A stretch of DNA of 64,000 bases from contig JAKOVQ010000016.1 of the NCBI GenBank assembly GCA_029781975.1, positions 466,086 through 530,085 of the forward strand, written 5' to 3'. Under the pieces are notes generated by a model. The model did no database searches, was not told where the DNA came from, and saw only the letters and a program-made list of their open reading frames with translations. The position numbers and the translations under genes are program-made. Below are positions 56,098-64,000 of the stretch, in pieces. The DNA comes from Acidobacteriota bacterium (GTDB taxonomy: Bacteria > Acidobacteriota > Thermoanaerobaculia > UBA5066). Positions within the stretch are counted from its first letter, which is position 1; each line of letters opens with the position of its first letter.

Positions 56098-58092
56098 GTG
56101 CCCGCCGCCCGCCGCCGCGCAACGAGGTCTCCCGCCGCCGCCCCCGTCCGCTCCCCGGGGGGAGGGGAGCCGGCCCCGCTCGCCCCGGTCCGGGGGCCTT
56201 CCGCCCAGCTCCTGGCCGTCGTCCTGCTCGCCGTGGCGCTCAACGCGAACACCCTCGCCAACGGGTGGGCGCTCGACGACGCGCCGATCATCACGGCGAA
56301 CCCGGCCGTCCAGGCCGGCCTTCGGGGGCTCCCCCGCATCTTCGCTTCGGACGCCTATGCCGGCTACTACGCCTCGCTCGGGGCCGGCGACCTCCTGGCC
56401 GGCGGGCGGTACCGGCCCCTGTCGATCGCCACCTTCGCCGTGGAGCACGAGCTTTTCGGCGATTCGCCCGCCGTCGGCCACGCGGGGAACGTCGCCCTCT
56501 ACGCGCTCACGGTGGCGGTCCTCCTCGTCCTCCTCCGGCGCCACGTCCTCCCTCGCGACGCCGACGCCGCCTTCCTCGCGGCCCTCCTCTTCACGGTGCA
56601 CCCGCTCCACACGGAGGTCGTGGCGAACGTCAAGAGCCGCGACGAGATCCTCTCGCTCCTCTTCATCCTCGTCGCTCTCCTCCTGGTCCTCCGCCACGCG
56701 GAGGCGCCACGGCCTCGGACGCTCGTCCTCGCGGCCCTGTCGGCGGGCGCAGCCCTCCTGTCGAAGGAGTGGGGCGTCGTCCTCGTCGCCCTCGTCCCCC
56801 TCTCCCTCTGGCTCTTCACGAAGACCGGCGCGGCCTCCATCGCCCGCCGGACCGCGCCGTTCGCCGCGCTGACGGGGGTCTACCTCGTCCTGAGGTTCCG
56901 GACGACGGCGGGCCTCGCATCGACCCGCCCCCCGGACCTGCTGACCGACCCCTTCCTGCACGCGACCCCGGCGGAGGCGGTCGGAACGAAGCTCTTCGCC
57001 CTCCTCGACTACGTCCGCCTCCTCGTCTGGCCGGCGCGGCTCTCGGCCGACTACTCCTTCGCCGCCATCCCGTATCGCTCCCCGGGGGACCCGCTCGTCG
57101 TCTTCTCGATCGCGCTCTACCTCGCGATCGTCGTGCTCGGGATCGCCGCCGCCAGGAAGCGGTCCCCGCTGGCGTTCGCCGCGGCGTTCTACCTCTTTCC
57201 GCTCGTCCTGGTCTCCAACTTCCTCTTCCCGATCGGCGCGGTGCTGGGGGAGCGGCTCGTCTATCACTCGTCCGTGGGGTTCTGCCTGGCCGCGGGCGTC
57301 GGGCTCCTGGCCGCCCTCCGGAGGGCGTTCGAGCCCGGGCCCGCCCGGCGGGCGGCCTTCCTCGGCGTCGCGGCGGTCCTCGTCGTCGTCGCGGGAGGGC
57401 GCACCGTGACGCGAAACGCGGACTGGAAGGACGACGCGACCCTCTTCCTCCACGACGTCGCGGTGGTCCCCCGGTCGGTCCTGGCGAACGGGAACGCGAG
57501 CGCGGCGTGCGTCGTCCGGGCCGAGGGCGCCGACGGCGAGGCCCGTGAGGCGCTCCTCCGGAGGGGCGCCGCGTACGCGGAGACGGCGCTGGCGCTCCAC
57601 CCCGGATACGTGGACGGGTGGTTCGACCTGGGAGCCGCGCGGTACGGCCTCGGAGACGTCGACGGGGCGGCCCGGGCCTGGAACGAGGCCCGCCGCCTCT
57701 TCCCGGGGCACGCGGACCTCCCCGAGCGGGACCGGGCGCTGGCGGCGGGATACCTCGCTCGGGCGCAGGCCCGTTACCGGGCGGGCGACGTCACGGGGGC
57801 CGGGGAGGAGCTGGAGAAGGGACGGCGCTACGCCCCCGAGAGCCCGGAGCTCGCCTACTGGTCGGGCGGCGTCAAGCGGGCGCAGGGGGACCTTCAGGGA
57901 GCTCGCGCCGCCTGGGAGGCGGCGGCGGCCCGCGCCCCGCGCAACGCCGACCTCCTGGGCCAGCTCGGCGAGCTCTACCTGACGATGGGCGAGAAGGAGC
58001 GGGCGGCCGAGGTGCTCGAGAGGGCGCTGGCGCTCCGGCCCGGCGACCCGGCCCTCGGGAAGCTCCTCGACCAGGCACGGAAGGGGCGCTGA
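56098..58092 (+). CDS. TMTC-like membrane protein with C-terminal TPRs
   Basis: About 664 residues from the GTG at 56098; ATGs at 56023/56026 and a GTG at 56074 are in frame, so the start is uncertain. About ten helices span residues 35-430. The first loop has NTLANGWALDDAPIITANPAV and GGRYRPLSIATFAVEHELFG, and later HPLHTEVVANVKSRDEILSLLFIL and LSKEWGVVL, which match the DUF1736/TMTC family of putative O-mannosyltransferases (GT-C fold; paired Asp after helix 1). The C-terminal 200 residues hold TPR repeats such as VDGWFDLGAARYGLGDVDGAARAWNEARRLFPG and LLGQLGELYLTMGEKERAAEVLERALALRPGD. A role in protein or lipid glycosylation is inferred. Confidence 0.82.
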   Translation: MPAARRRATRSPAAAPVRSPGGGEPAPLAPVRGPSAQLLAVVLLAVALNANTLANGWALDDAPIITANPAVQAGLRGLPRIFASDAYAGYYASLGAGDLLAGGRYRPLSIATFAVEHELFGDSPAVGHAGNVALYALTVAVLLVLLRRHVLPRDADAAFLAALLFTVHPLHTEVVANVKSRDEILSLLFILVALLLVLRHAEAPRPRTLVLAALSAGAALLSKEWGVVLVALVPLSLWLFTKTGAASIARRTAPFAALTGVYLVLRFRTTAGLASTRPPDLLTDPFLHATPAEAVGTKLFALLDYVRLLVWPARLSADYSFAAIPYRSPGDPLVVFSIALYLAIVVLGIAAARKRSPLAFAAAFYLFPLVLVSNFLFPIGAVLGERLVYHSSVGFCLAAGVGLLAALRRAFEPGPARRAAFLGVAAVLVVVAGGRTVTRNADWKDDATLFLHDVAVVPRSVLANGNASAACVVRAEGADGEAREALLRRGAAYAETALALHPGYVDGWFDLGAARYGLGDVDGAARAWNEARRLFPGHADLPERDRALAAGYLARAQARYRAGDVTGAGEELEKGRRYAPESPELAYWSGGVKRAQGDLQGARAAWEAAAARAPRNADLLGQLGELYLTMGEKERAAEVLERALALRPGDPALGKLLDQARKGR

Positions 58093-58168
58093 CCGGCGAA
58101 GCGATCCGCCGCGAGGGACGCGGCCGTCCGGTGCGGGGCGCGGGGCGCCGCGATGGACGCCGCGAGGG

Positions 58169-58194
58169 CTTGCGCGTAGCCTTCGATCGAGGCC
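58169..58194. repeat. Possible dispersed intergenic motif, copy 2
   Basis: CTTGC and then CCTTCGATCGAGGCC, again preceded by GATG and GACGCCG, resemble 44813-44837. A further inverted repeat, CCCGGGAGGTCCCGGG (58209-58224), follows. The whole 205-nt region between the TMTC-like and GGDEF genes contains no gene that I can support. Confidence 0.3.
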
Positions 58195-58297
58195 GGCAGC
58201 AAGCGGCCCCCGGGAGGTCCCGGGCACGGGCGAGCCGAATCCGGGGGGGAGGCGGGCCCCGGACGGACCGCTCGCGGGCCTCGCCCACGACAGGACG

Positions 58298-61200
58298 ATG
58301 CGGCGACAGACGGCGTCGGGCCTCTTCAGGCGTCGGGCCGCCCGGCTCGGGACGGCCCTAGTGGCGTCGTTTCCGGCGCTCTGCGCGGCCGCCGCACCGG
58401 ACCTCGCGATCCGGCGCTGGGGCCCGGAGCAGGGGCTGCCCCAGGCCAGCGTCCGGGCCCTCGCGCAGGATCGCGACGGGTTCCTCTGGGTCGGCACCTT
58501 CGGCGGCCTGGCGCGGTTCGACGGGTTCCAGTTCCGCGTCGTCCCCCTGCGGGGCGAGGTCCCTCTCGACGGCGTTCCCGTCCTCGCCCTCCTCCCCGAG
58601 GCGGGCGGCGGGCTGTGGGTCGGCACGGACCAGGGGCTCGCGCGCGTCGTCGACGGAGCGCTCGAACGGGTCCCGCTGCCTCCCCCCCTCGAGGGGACGG
58701 CGATCGTGGCGCTGGTCCGCGACTCGCGCGGGACGCTCTGGGTCGGGAGCGAGGACCTGGGGGTCGCGCGGCAGGCCGGCTCGCGCTTCGAGCTGGTGCC
58801 CGGGACCGGCTGGGGTCGGGTCCCGCTCCTCGCGAGAATCCAGGAGGACGGCGACGGTGGAATGGTCCTCTGGAGCTCGAGGCTGGGGCCGCTCCTCGTG
58901 ACTCCGGACGGCCCCGTCCCGGTCCCGGAAGTCGCGCGGGATCGGCTCTGGAACGGCCTCTCTCCCGGGGTCTCGTCGATGGACGTCCGGCGCCTCGTCC
59001 TCGCGCGCAAGGGGAGCGCGCCGGCTCCGGCGACGGCCCTCGCCGATCTCGTCACCTCCGTCACGACGGGGCCGGACGGCGTCGAGTGGCTCGGCGGGAG
59101 CGCGGGTCTCTGGCGGGCGTCCGGGGGGCCGCCCGTGAAGGTGCCGCTCTCCGGCTCTCCCGCCGCCGTGTCGTCGATCCTCTGCGACCGGGACGGCGCC
59201 GTCTGGGTGGGGACGGACGTGGAGGGCCTCTACCAGCTCGTCCCGCGGGTCTTCCGCGCGGTGACGCCGGCGGACGGTCTCCCCGGGCGCTCGGCCCACG
59301 GCCTCTCCGTGGACGGCCGGGGGCGTCTCTGGGCGGCGTTCGGGTGCGACGGTCTGGCGCGCCTCGACGCGCCGGGAGCGGGGGGACAGGTCACCGTCTG
59401 GTCGGCGGCGACGATCGGGGGCTGTCCATGGACCGTCCTCGCCCGGCCGGACGGCGGCGCCTGGGTCGGCACGTTCGACGGTCCCCTGGTGACGGTCTCG
59501 CCGGACGGGACGGTCCGGCCGTCGGCGCTCCCCGTCGACGGCGTCGTCGCCCTCTTCGTCGACCGCGAGGGACGTCTCTGGATCGGCAGCCGGACGAAGG
59601 GGTGCGCCCGCTACGAGGCCCTGTCCGAGACGCGGCTGGTGGGCGTCGGGGAGCTTCCCTCGCAGGACGTGCGCGGGTTCTCGCAGGATGCCGCGGGGCG
59701 GGTCTGGATCGCCACCTCGAAGGGCGTCGCCGTCTGGTCCGACGGCCGCGTCCAGCCCCGGCTGGCCGGCGGCATCCCTGCCGTCCCCGTCCGCTCGCTC
59801 CTGGCGGACGAGGACCAGCTCTGGGTCGGGACCTCCGGCGCGGGCCTCCTGGTCCGGGACGGCCCGCGGGTCTCGAGCCTCGGCAGGGACCGCGGCCTCC
59901 AGGACAACGTGGTCTCGTGGGTCGGCCGGGAAGGGGACTGGATCTGGTGGACCGGGAACCAGGGGATCTTCCGGGCGCGCCGCGCCGAGCTCCTGCGCGC
60001 GGCGGCGGACGGCGGCGTGACCGTCCACCCCCAGCGCTTCACCCTCGCCGACGGGCTCCCCTCGAACGAGGCGAACGGCGGGGTTCAGCCGGCCGCGTGG
60101 AAGGACCCTTCGGGCCGGCTCTGGTTCCCCATGATCGACGGGCTCGCGTCGGTCGACCCGGCCGCGCTCCTCGGAGGTCTGGTGGCGCCGCGGGCCTTCC
60201 TCGAAAGGGTCCTCGTCGACGGCAGGGAGGCGAGGCCGAACGGCGTGCTCCAGCTTCCAGCGGACGTGAGGCACATCGAGGTGGAGTACTCGGCCCCGGC
60301 CCTCCTCGCGCCCCAGCGGGTTCGCTTCGTCACGAGGCTCGACGGGCTCGACGGACAGTGGGTCCCCGGGGGAGGGCGGCGCCGCGTCCAGTACAGCCGC
60401 CTCCGGCCGGGGCGGTACACGCTCCGGGTCGCCGCGGTCAGCGACACCGACCCCGCTCCCGGCCCGGCGGCGACCCTCGAGATCGAGCAGCTCCCGGCGT
60501 TCCACGAGTCGTGGCTCTTCCGCCTCGCCGTCCTCCTCTCGGTCGCCGGGGCGACGGCGCTCGTCGTCCTCGCGCGCTCCGCGGCCCTGAGGAGGCGGTC
60601 CGAGCGGCTGGAGAGCCTGGTGACGTCCCGGACGTCGGAGCTCGTCCGGGCGAACGCGGACCTGGCCCGCACCAAGTCCGACCTCGAGCAGGCGGTGGTC
60701 GACCTCGACCGGCTCGCGTCGACCGACAAGCTGACGGGCGCCTGGAACAGGCGGCATCTCGAGGTCGTCGCCCGAGGCGAGATGAGCCGCGCGGCGCGGA
60801 ACGGGAGCCCCCTGACCCTGATCGCCCTGGACGTCGACCGGTTCAAGGTGATCAACGACGAGCGCGGCCACCAGACCGGCGACCGCGTCCTCGCGGAGCT
60901 CTGCCGACGGGCGGCGACGCACCTGCGGCCGTCGGACGTCCTGACGCGGATGGGGGGCGAGGAGTTCCTCGTCCTCCTCCCCGAGACGCCCCTCGCGTCG
61001 GCCGTGAGCCTCGCGGAGCGGATCCGCGTCGTCGTCCGGGGCGAGCCCGTCGCGGACGCCGGGACCGTGACGGTCAGCCTGGGGGTCGCCGAGTGGCGGC
61101 CGGGCGAGACGCTCGACGCCTGGGTCGCGCGGGCCGACCAGGCCCTCTACGCCGCCAAGCGGAGCGGACGCGACCAGGTCCTGTGGGATCCGGGCGCGTC

Positions 61201-61663
61201 GGCCCCTCCCGGGGGAGCCGTCGTCCGGACGGCCCCTTGGGCGCGGCCGAGGTGGCGGGAGTCGCACGCGTGCGGCGAGCCGACGGTCGACGGCCAGCAC
61301 CGCGAGCTGGTCGAACGCGCGAGCGCCCTGATCGCCCTCGCGGCGGAGGGGGGCGACGGCCGCGAGGTAGAGGAGAGCCTCGACGCGCTGCTCGAGCACG
61401 TGAGGTTCCACTTCGCGACGGAGGAGGAGATCCTCGCCCGGAGCGGCTACGACGGGCTCGCCGGGCACCGCGCCCTTCACCAGGACCTCCTCGAGAGGGC
61501 CGCCGCGCTGCGGGCGGAGCTGCGAGAGGGGAGGACGACGCTGGACCGGCTCCTCTGGTTCGTCTCCTACGAGGTCGTCGCCTGGCACCTCCTGACGGCC
61601 GACCGGGAGTTCTTTCACCTCTTCGCGAGGCCCGGCGTCCCGACCGGTCCGGCCGAAGGCTGA
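58298..61663 (+). CDS. Sensor propeller - GGDEF diguanylate cyclase - hemerythrin protein
   Basis: The product is 1121 residues. After a signal peptide come two-component-regulator propeller repeats (about 35-640; signatures DRDGFLWVGTFGGLARFDG, DSRGTLWVGS, DRDGAVWVGTDVEGLYQL, DREGRLWIGS). A Y_Y_Y-like domain (about 660-727), one helix (about 738-760) and a coiled coil follow. The GGDEF domain has LTGAWNRRHLE, LDVDRFKVINDERGHQTGD and MGGEEF (about 885), and an inhibitory I-site RPSD exactly five residues earlier, so it should make c-di-GMP. The C-terminal 125 residues are hemerythrin-like with His/Glu ligands in DGQHREL, EHVRFHFATEEEIL, GHRALHQDLL and AWHLLTADREF, a likely O2- or redox-responsive di-iron site. 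It sits alone between the TMTC-like gene and the NrsF-like gene. Confidence 0.92.
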   Translation: MRRQTASGLFRRRAARLGTALVASFPALCAAAAPDLAIRRWGPEQGLPQASVRALAQDRDGFLWVGTFGGLARFDGFQFRVVPLRGEVPLDGVPVLALLPEAGGGLWVGTDQGLARVVDGALERVPLPPPLEGTAIVALVRDSRGTLWVGSEDLGVARQAGSRFELVPGTGWGRVPLLARIQEDGDGGMVLWSSRLGPLLVTPDGPVPVPEVARDRLWNGLSPGVSSMDVRRLVLARKGSAPAPATALADLVTSVTTGPDGVEWLGGSAGLWRASGGPPVKVPLSGSPAAVSSILCDRDGAVWVGTDVEGLYQLVPRVFRAVTPADGLPGRSAHGLSVDGRGRLWAAFGCDGLARLDAPGAGGQVTVWSAATIGGCPWTVLARPDGGAWVGTFDGPLVTVSPDGTVRPSALPVDGVVALFVDREGRLWIGSRTKGCARYEALSETRLVGVGELPSQDVRGFSQDAAGRVWIATSKGVAVWSDGRVQPRLAGGIPAVPVRSLLADEDQLWVGTSGAGLLVRDGPRVSSLGRDRGLQDNVVSWVGREGDWIWWTGNQGIFRARRAELLRAAADGGVTVHPQRFTLADGLPSNEANGGVQPAAWKDPSGRLWFPMIDGLASVDPAALLGGLVAPRAFLERVLVDGREARPNGVLQLPADVRHIEVEYSAPALLAPQRVRFVTRLDGLDGQWVPGGGRRRVQYSRLRPGRYTLRVAAVSDTDPAPGPAATLEIEQLPAFHESWLFRLAVLLSVAGATALVVLARSAALRRRSERLESLVTSRTSELVRANADLARTKSDLEQAVVDLDRLASTDKLTGAWNRRHLEVVARGEMSRAARNGSPLTLIALDVDRFKVINDERGHQTGDRVLAELCRRAATHLRPSDVLTRMGGEEFLVLLPETPLASAVSLAERIRVVVRGEPVADAGTVTVSLGVAEWRPGETLDAWVARADQALYAAKRSGRDQVLWDPGASAPPGGAVVRTAPWARPRWRESHACGEPTVDGQHRELVERASALIALAAEGGDGREVEESLDALLEHVRFHFATEEEILARSGYDGLAGHRALHQDLLERAAALRAELREGRTTLDRLLWFVSYEVVAWHLLTADREFFHLFARPGVPTGPAEG

Positions 61664-61685
61664 CGCCGGCCCGGAGGGGGCCGCC

Positions 61686-62384
61686 TCAGCCGCTGCGCCC
61701 GGCGAGCCGCTCGTCCATCCGGGCCCGCGCCCGCCGCTCGAGGACCGCGCCGAGCGCGAGGCCCGAAAGGGCCAGGACTACCAGGGCCCCGCCGTGCCAG
61801 ACGAGGACGTGGCGGAGGTCGGTGATCGGGCAGTGGAGCCGGAAGATCCCCTCGGCCATCAGGCCGGTCCCCGCCCCGGCGAGGAGCGCCGCCCCGGCTG
61901 CGCGAAGCGGTGCCGCCCGGACGATCAGCGCGAAGACGACCGCGAGCGCCGTGAAGCCGAGGACCGTCTCCAGCGTCATGCAGGTGGCCCCCTTCGTGAC
62001 GAGCGGGTCGGGAACGGTCAGCCCGGGGCTGGCCCGGCGGGCGAGGGCGGCGAGCGAGGCGAAGAGGACGAGCGCCAGGGCCAGGGTGAGCGCGATCCTC
62101 TCGCGCCCGGGGCCGCGGCCCGGGATCGTCGCCGCGAGCGCGAGGGCCACGAGGCCCGCCCCCGCCGCCACCTCGACGAGGAGGACCCCCCACGAGAGGG
62201 CCCAGCCGAGCGCCGGGAGATCCGGCCGCAGCGGCAGCAGGGCGACGACCGCCGCGAGGGCGGCGGGGGCCCACGCCAGGACGGCGAGGGCCCGGCGGGC
62301 GGGCGAGGCGAGCGGCCGGACGGGGCGCAGGTCCTCGCGGACGGCGCGGCGGAGGGCCTCGGGGAGGCGGGGCGTCGTCTCCAT
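61686..62384 (-). CDS. NrsF-type (DUF1109) anti-sigma factor
   Basis: The product is 232 residues with six predicted helices after a short cytoplasmic N-terminus (LPEALRRAVREDLRPVRPLASPARRA). The conserved Cys residues are at KGATCMTLE and LHCPITDLRHVLVWHGGALV, as in DUF1109/NrsF anti-sigma factors that release their ECF sigma factor on thiol or metal stress. It lies 3 nt downstream of the ECF sigma factor gene on the same strand, the standard arrangement. It is convergent with the GGDEF gene. Confidence 0.85.
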   Translation of the reverse strand: METTPRLPEALRRAVREDLRPVRPLASPARRALAVLAWAPAALAAVVALLPLRPDLPALGWALSWGVLLVEVAAGAGLVALALAATIPGRGPGRERIALTLALALVLFASLAALARRASPGLTVPDPLVTKGATCMTLETVLGFTALAVVFALIVRAAPLRAAGAALLAGAGTGLMAEGIFRLHCPITDLRHVLVWHGGALVVLALSGLALGAVLERRARARMDERLAGRSG

Positions 62385-62387
62385 CGC

Positions 62388-62972
62388 CTACCTCCCCGCG
62401 TCCTTCAGGAGGGCGCGCAGCTCGACCATTCCCCGGTGGGACCGGAGCTTTGCGGCCATCCCGCTGACCCCCTGAACGGCGCCGACCTCCTGGAACGACA
62501 GGCCGTGGACGTGGTGGAGGACGAGCGCCTCGCGCTTGTCGACCGGCAGCCGCGCGAGGGCCCTCCTCACGAGGTCGCGCGTCCCGAGCGACTCGGCCTC
62601 GGGGGGGACGGGGACGTCGGGGAGCTCCTCCTCGGCCAGCTCCTCGTGGCGCGAGAGCCTCCGCGCGGAGCGGCACGACATCAGGAAGACGTTGTGGGCG
62701 ATGGCGTAGACCCAGGCCTTCGCGGACCGCCCGGGGTCGTAGGTGTGCCGCGCGCGGTGGACGTGGAAGAAGGTCTCCTGCAGGAGGTCGTCCGCGCGCG
62801 CCGCGCTCCGCGTCAGCGAGCGGAGGTAGCCGAGCACGGGTCCCGCCAGCTCGCCGTAGAGGCGCTCGAAGGCCGTCTCATCGCCACGCTGGTAGGCGAC
62901 CATCAGGTCGGTCAGCGACCGGCCCGCCCCGGCGGCGCCGCCCCTCGTCTCCCGCTCGAGCCCGTTCGACAC
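62388..62972 (-). CDS. ECF RNA polymerase sigma factor
   Basis: The product is 194 residues from the GTG at 62972. Region 2 is visible as LTDLMVAYQRGDETAFERLYGEL, ADDLLQETFFHVHRARHTYDPGRSAKAWVYAIAHNVF, and region 4 as RRALARLPVDKREALVLHHVHGLSFQEVGAVQGVSGMAAKLRSHRG. In the helix-turn-helix tail the usual VKSRLHRA is replaced by AAKLRSHRG, within normal variation. It is paired with the NrsF-like anti-sigma gene. The MsrB-MsrA fusion gene lies 90 nt upstream on the same strand and may belong to its regulon. Confidence 0.9.
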   Translation of the reverse strand: MSNGLERETRGGAAGAGRSLTDLMVAYQRGDETAFERLYGELAGPVLGYLRSLTRSAARADDLLQETFFHVHRARHTYDPGRSAKAWVYAIAHNVFLMSCRSARRLSRHEELAEEELPDVPVPPEAESLGTRDLVRRALARLPVDKREALVLHHVHGLSFQEVGAVQGVSGMAAKLRSHRGMVELRALLKDAGR

Positions 62973-62979
62973 CGGGCGG

Positions 62980-62985
62980 ATCGTA
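62980..62985 (-). promoter_or_regulatory. -10-like element TACGAT before the ECF sigma gene
   Basis: On the minus strand GGCTACGATCC ends 7 nt before the GTG of the sigma factor gene, again without a ribosome site. Confidence 0.35.
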
Positions 62986-63062
62986 GCCGGTCCAAGGATC
63001 CCGGGGCACGCGGAGCGGTGCGGGAAGGGCCGCGCTCCCCCGGAGGCGACGCTCCCCCGCTC

Positions 63063-64000
63063 TCACCAGGGGTCCTTCACGTGGCAGGAGGCGCCGTTCT
63101 TGGCGATGTAGTCCTGGTGGTATTCCTCCGCGGGCCAGAACGTCTTCGCCGGCTCCACGACCGTGACGATCTTCCGGTCGCCGAAGCGCTTCGCCGCCGT
63201 CAGCTCGGCGACGTACGCCTTCGCCTCGCGTTCCTGCTCCGGGGAGGTCGTCCAGATCCCGGAGCGGTACTGGTCGCCGACGTCGGGCCCCTGCCGGTCG
63301 AGCTGCGTCGGGTCGTGCATCACGAAGAAAGCCTCGAGGAGGCGCCGGTAGCTGATCCGCGCCGGGTCGAAGACGACCTTCACCGTCTCGGCGTGCCCGG
63401 TCCCGTGCGAGCAGACGTCCTCGTAGGTGGGGTGGTCGAGGTGCCCCTGCATGTAGCCGCTGACGGCCGAGAGGACGCCCGGTCCGCGCGAGAGCTGGTG
63501 CTGGACCCCCCAGAAGCACCCCCCGGCGAAGTAGGCGATCTCGGCCTTCACGGGCTGGCTCTCGGGCGGGAGGGGCGTCCCCTTCTCGTAGAACTTCAGC
63601 GACGCGGAGTTGAGGCAGAACCGCTCCCCGGTCGGCGGCGGACCGTCGTCGAAGACGTGCCCGAGGTGGGCGCCGCAGCGGGCGCAGTCGATCTCCACGC
63701 GGTCCATGCCGTAGCTGTGGTCGGGCTTCCTGGCGACGTGCGCCGGGTCGACCGGCTCGTAGAAGCTCGGCCAGCCGGTCCCGGAGTGGAACTTGTGCCG
63801 GCTCGAGAAGAGGGGGAGGCCGCAGACCGCGCAGACGTAGACGCCGTCCTTCTTGTTGTCGAGGAGCGTCCCGCAGAACGGCGGCTCGGTCCCCGCCTTC
63901 TGCGTGATCCGGTACGCCTCGGGGTCGAGGCGGGAGGCGAGCTTCTCGACGGTGGCGCGCGGCAGGGGGGTCACGTCGTAGCCGGACTTCGAGTAGACGG
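63063..64000 (-). CDS. msrAB: Bifunctional methionine sulfoxide reductase MsrB-MsrA, 5' end outside the window
   Basis: About 312 residues are visible; the frame is open to the window edge and reads VYSKSGYDVTPLPRATVEKL, so the true N-terminus (and any signal or thioredoxin-like domain) is missing. MsrB comes first: TEPPFCGTLLDNKKDGVYVC, zinc ligands CAVCG and CARCG, HSGTGWPSF and the catalytic Cys in RFCLNSASL. MsrA follows: IAYFAGGCFWGVQHQL with its catalytic Cys, then YEDVCSHGTGHAETV and YRSGIWT. The fused enzyme repairs both epimers of oxidised methionine. A GTG at 63974 is only an internal codon. The neighbouring ECF sigma factor and thiol-type anti-sigma suggest stress control. Confidence 0.93.
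   Translation of the reverse strand, partial: VYSKSGYDVTPLPRATVEKLASRLDPEAYRITQKAGTEPPFCGTLLDNKKDGVYVCAVCGLPLFSSRHKFHSGTGWPSFYEPVDPAHVARKPDHSYGMDRVEIDCARCGAHLGHVFDDGPPPTGERFCLNSASLKFYEKGTPLPPESQPVKAEIAYFAGGCFWGVQHQLSRGPGVLSAVSGYMQGHLDHPTYEDVCSHGTGHAETVKVVFDPARISYRRLLEAFFVMHDPTQLDRQGPDVGDQYRSGIWTTSPEQEREAKAYVAELTAAKRFGDRKIVTVVEPAKTFWPAEEYHQDYIAKNGASCHVKDPW

Overview
The window is 64 kb of very GC-rich bacterial DNA (roughly 70% GC by eye), with dense genes, many GTG and some TTG starts, and frequent 1-17 nt gene overlaps. Two Hanks-type Ser/Thr kinases (one with a PD40 propeller), MacB-type permeases, a 1405-residue protein of repeated carboxypeptidase-regulatory domains, many c-type cytochromes, a sensor propeller-GGDEF protein and a TMTC-like TPR protein together suggest an Acidobacteriota-type Gram-negative (possibly Thermoanaerobaculia-like). 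This is inference from gene content only; there is no rRNA or other decisive phylogenetic marker. I see no insertion sequence, prophage, CRISPR array or plasmid gene, and no gene-free stretch over 300 nt.

Layout. 1-2.9 kb: a redox cluster with a truncated heme-type lipoprotein, monoheme cytochrome c, DUF2231 membrane protein, diheme cytochrome c and cytochrome c-prime. 3-6.2 kb: ftsB-like gene, enolase and phosphoglucomutase/phosphomannomutase. 6.2-9.9 kb: CAP-domain protein, a small unknown protein, ankyrin lipoprotein and a double-length ThyX. 9.9-15.9 kb: cysteine desulfurase, cupredoxin, a HAMP-linked Ser/Thr kinase, a nucleotidyltransferase and a PhaR-type regulator. 16-24 kb: the large secreted repeat protein, an outer-membrane porin-like protein and a GT-C-like membrane protein. 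24-30 kb: mfd and two parvulin genes joined by GTGA overlaps; the second parvulin is fused to a beta-barrel. 30-35 kb: an exopolysaccharide cluster on the minus strand. 35-36.5 kb: serS followed by two tRNA-Ser genes. 36.5-40.4 kb: MacA-like adaptor and two MacB-like permeases without an ATPase. 40-50 kb: mixed metabolic and hypothetical genes, tRNA-Arg with partial copies of its own 3' end, a papain-like protease and a PD40 kinase. 50.5-56 kb: a histone-H1-like basic peptide, a RiPP-type B12 radical SAM enzyme and a 991-residue NfnAB-zinc ribbon-ferritin-like fusion. 56-61.7 kb: a TMTC-like protein and a propeller-GGDEF-hemerythrin protein. 61.7-64 kb: an ECF sigma factor with a NrsF-type anti-sigma factor, next to a 5'-truncated MsrB-MsrA fusion.

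Two themes stand out. First, several multidomain fusions put functions on one chain that are usually separate: SurA-like PPIase plus outer-membrane barrel, NfnA plus NfnB plus di-iron protein, propeller plus diguanylate cyclase plus hemerythrin, tandem ThyX, and MsrB plus MsrA. Second, about a dozen genes carry a TANNNT box only 6-13 nt before the start codon with no clear Shine-Dalgarno sequence between, which would give leaderless mRNAs. Other genes have a good Shine-Dalgarno sequence and longer leaders.
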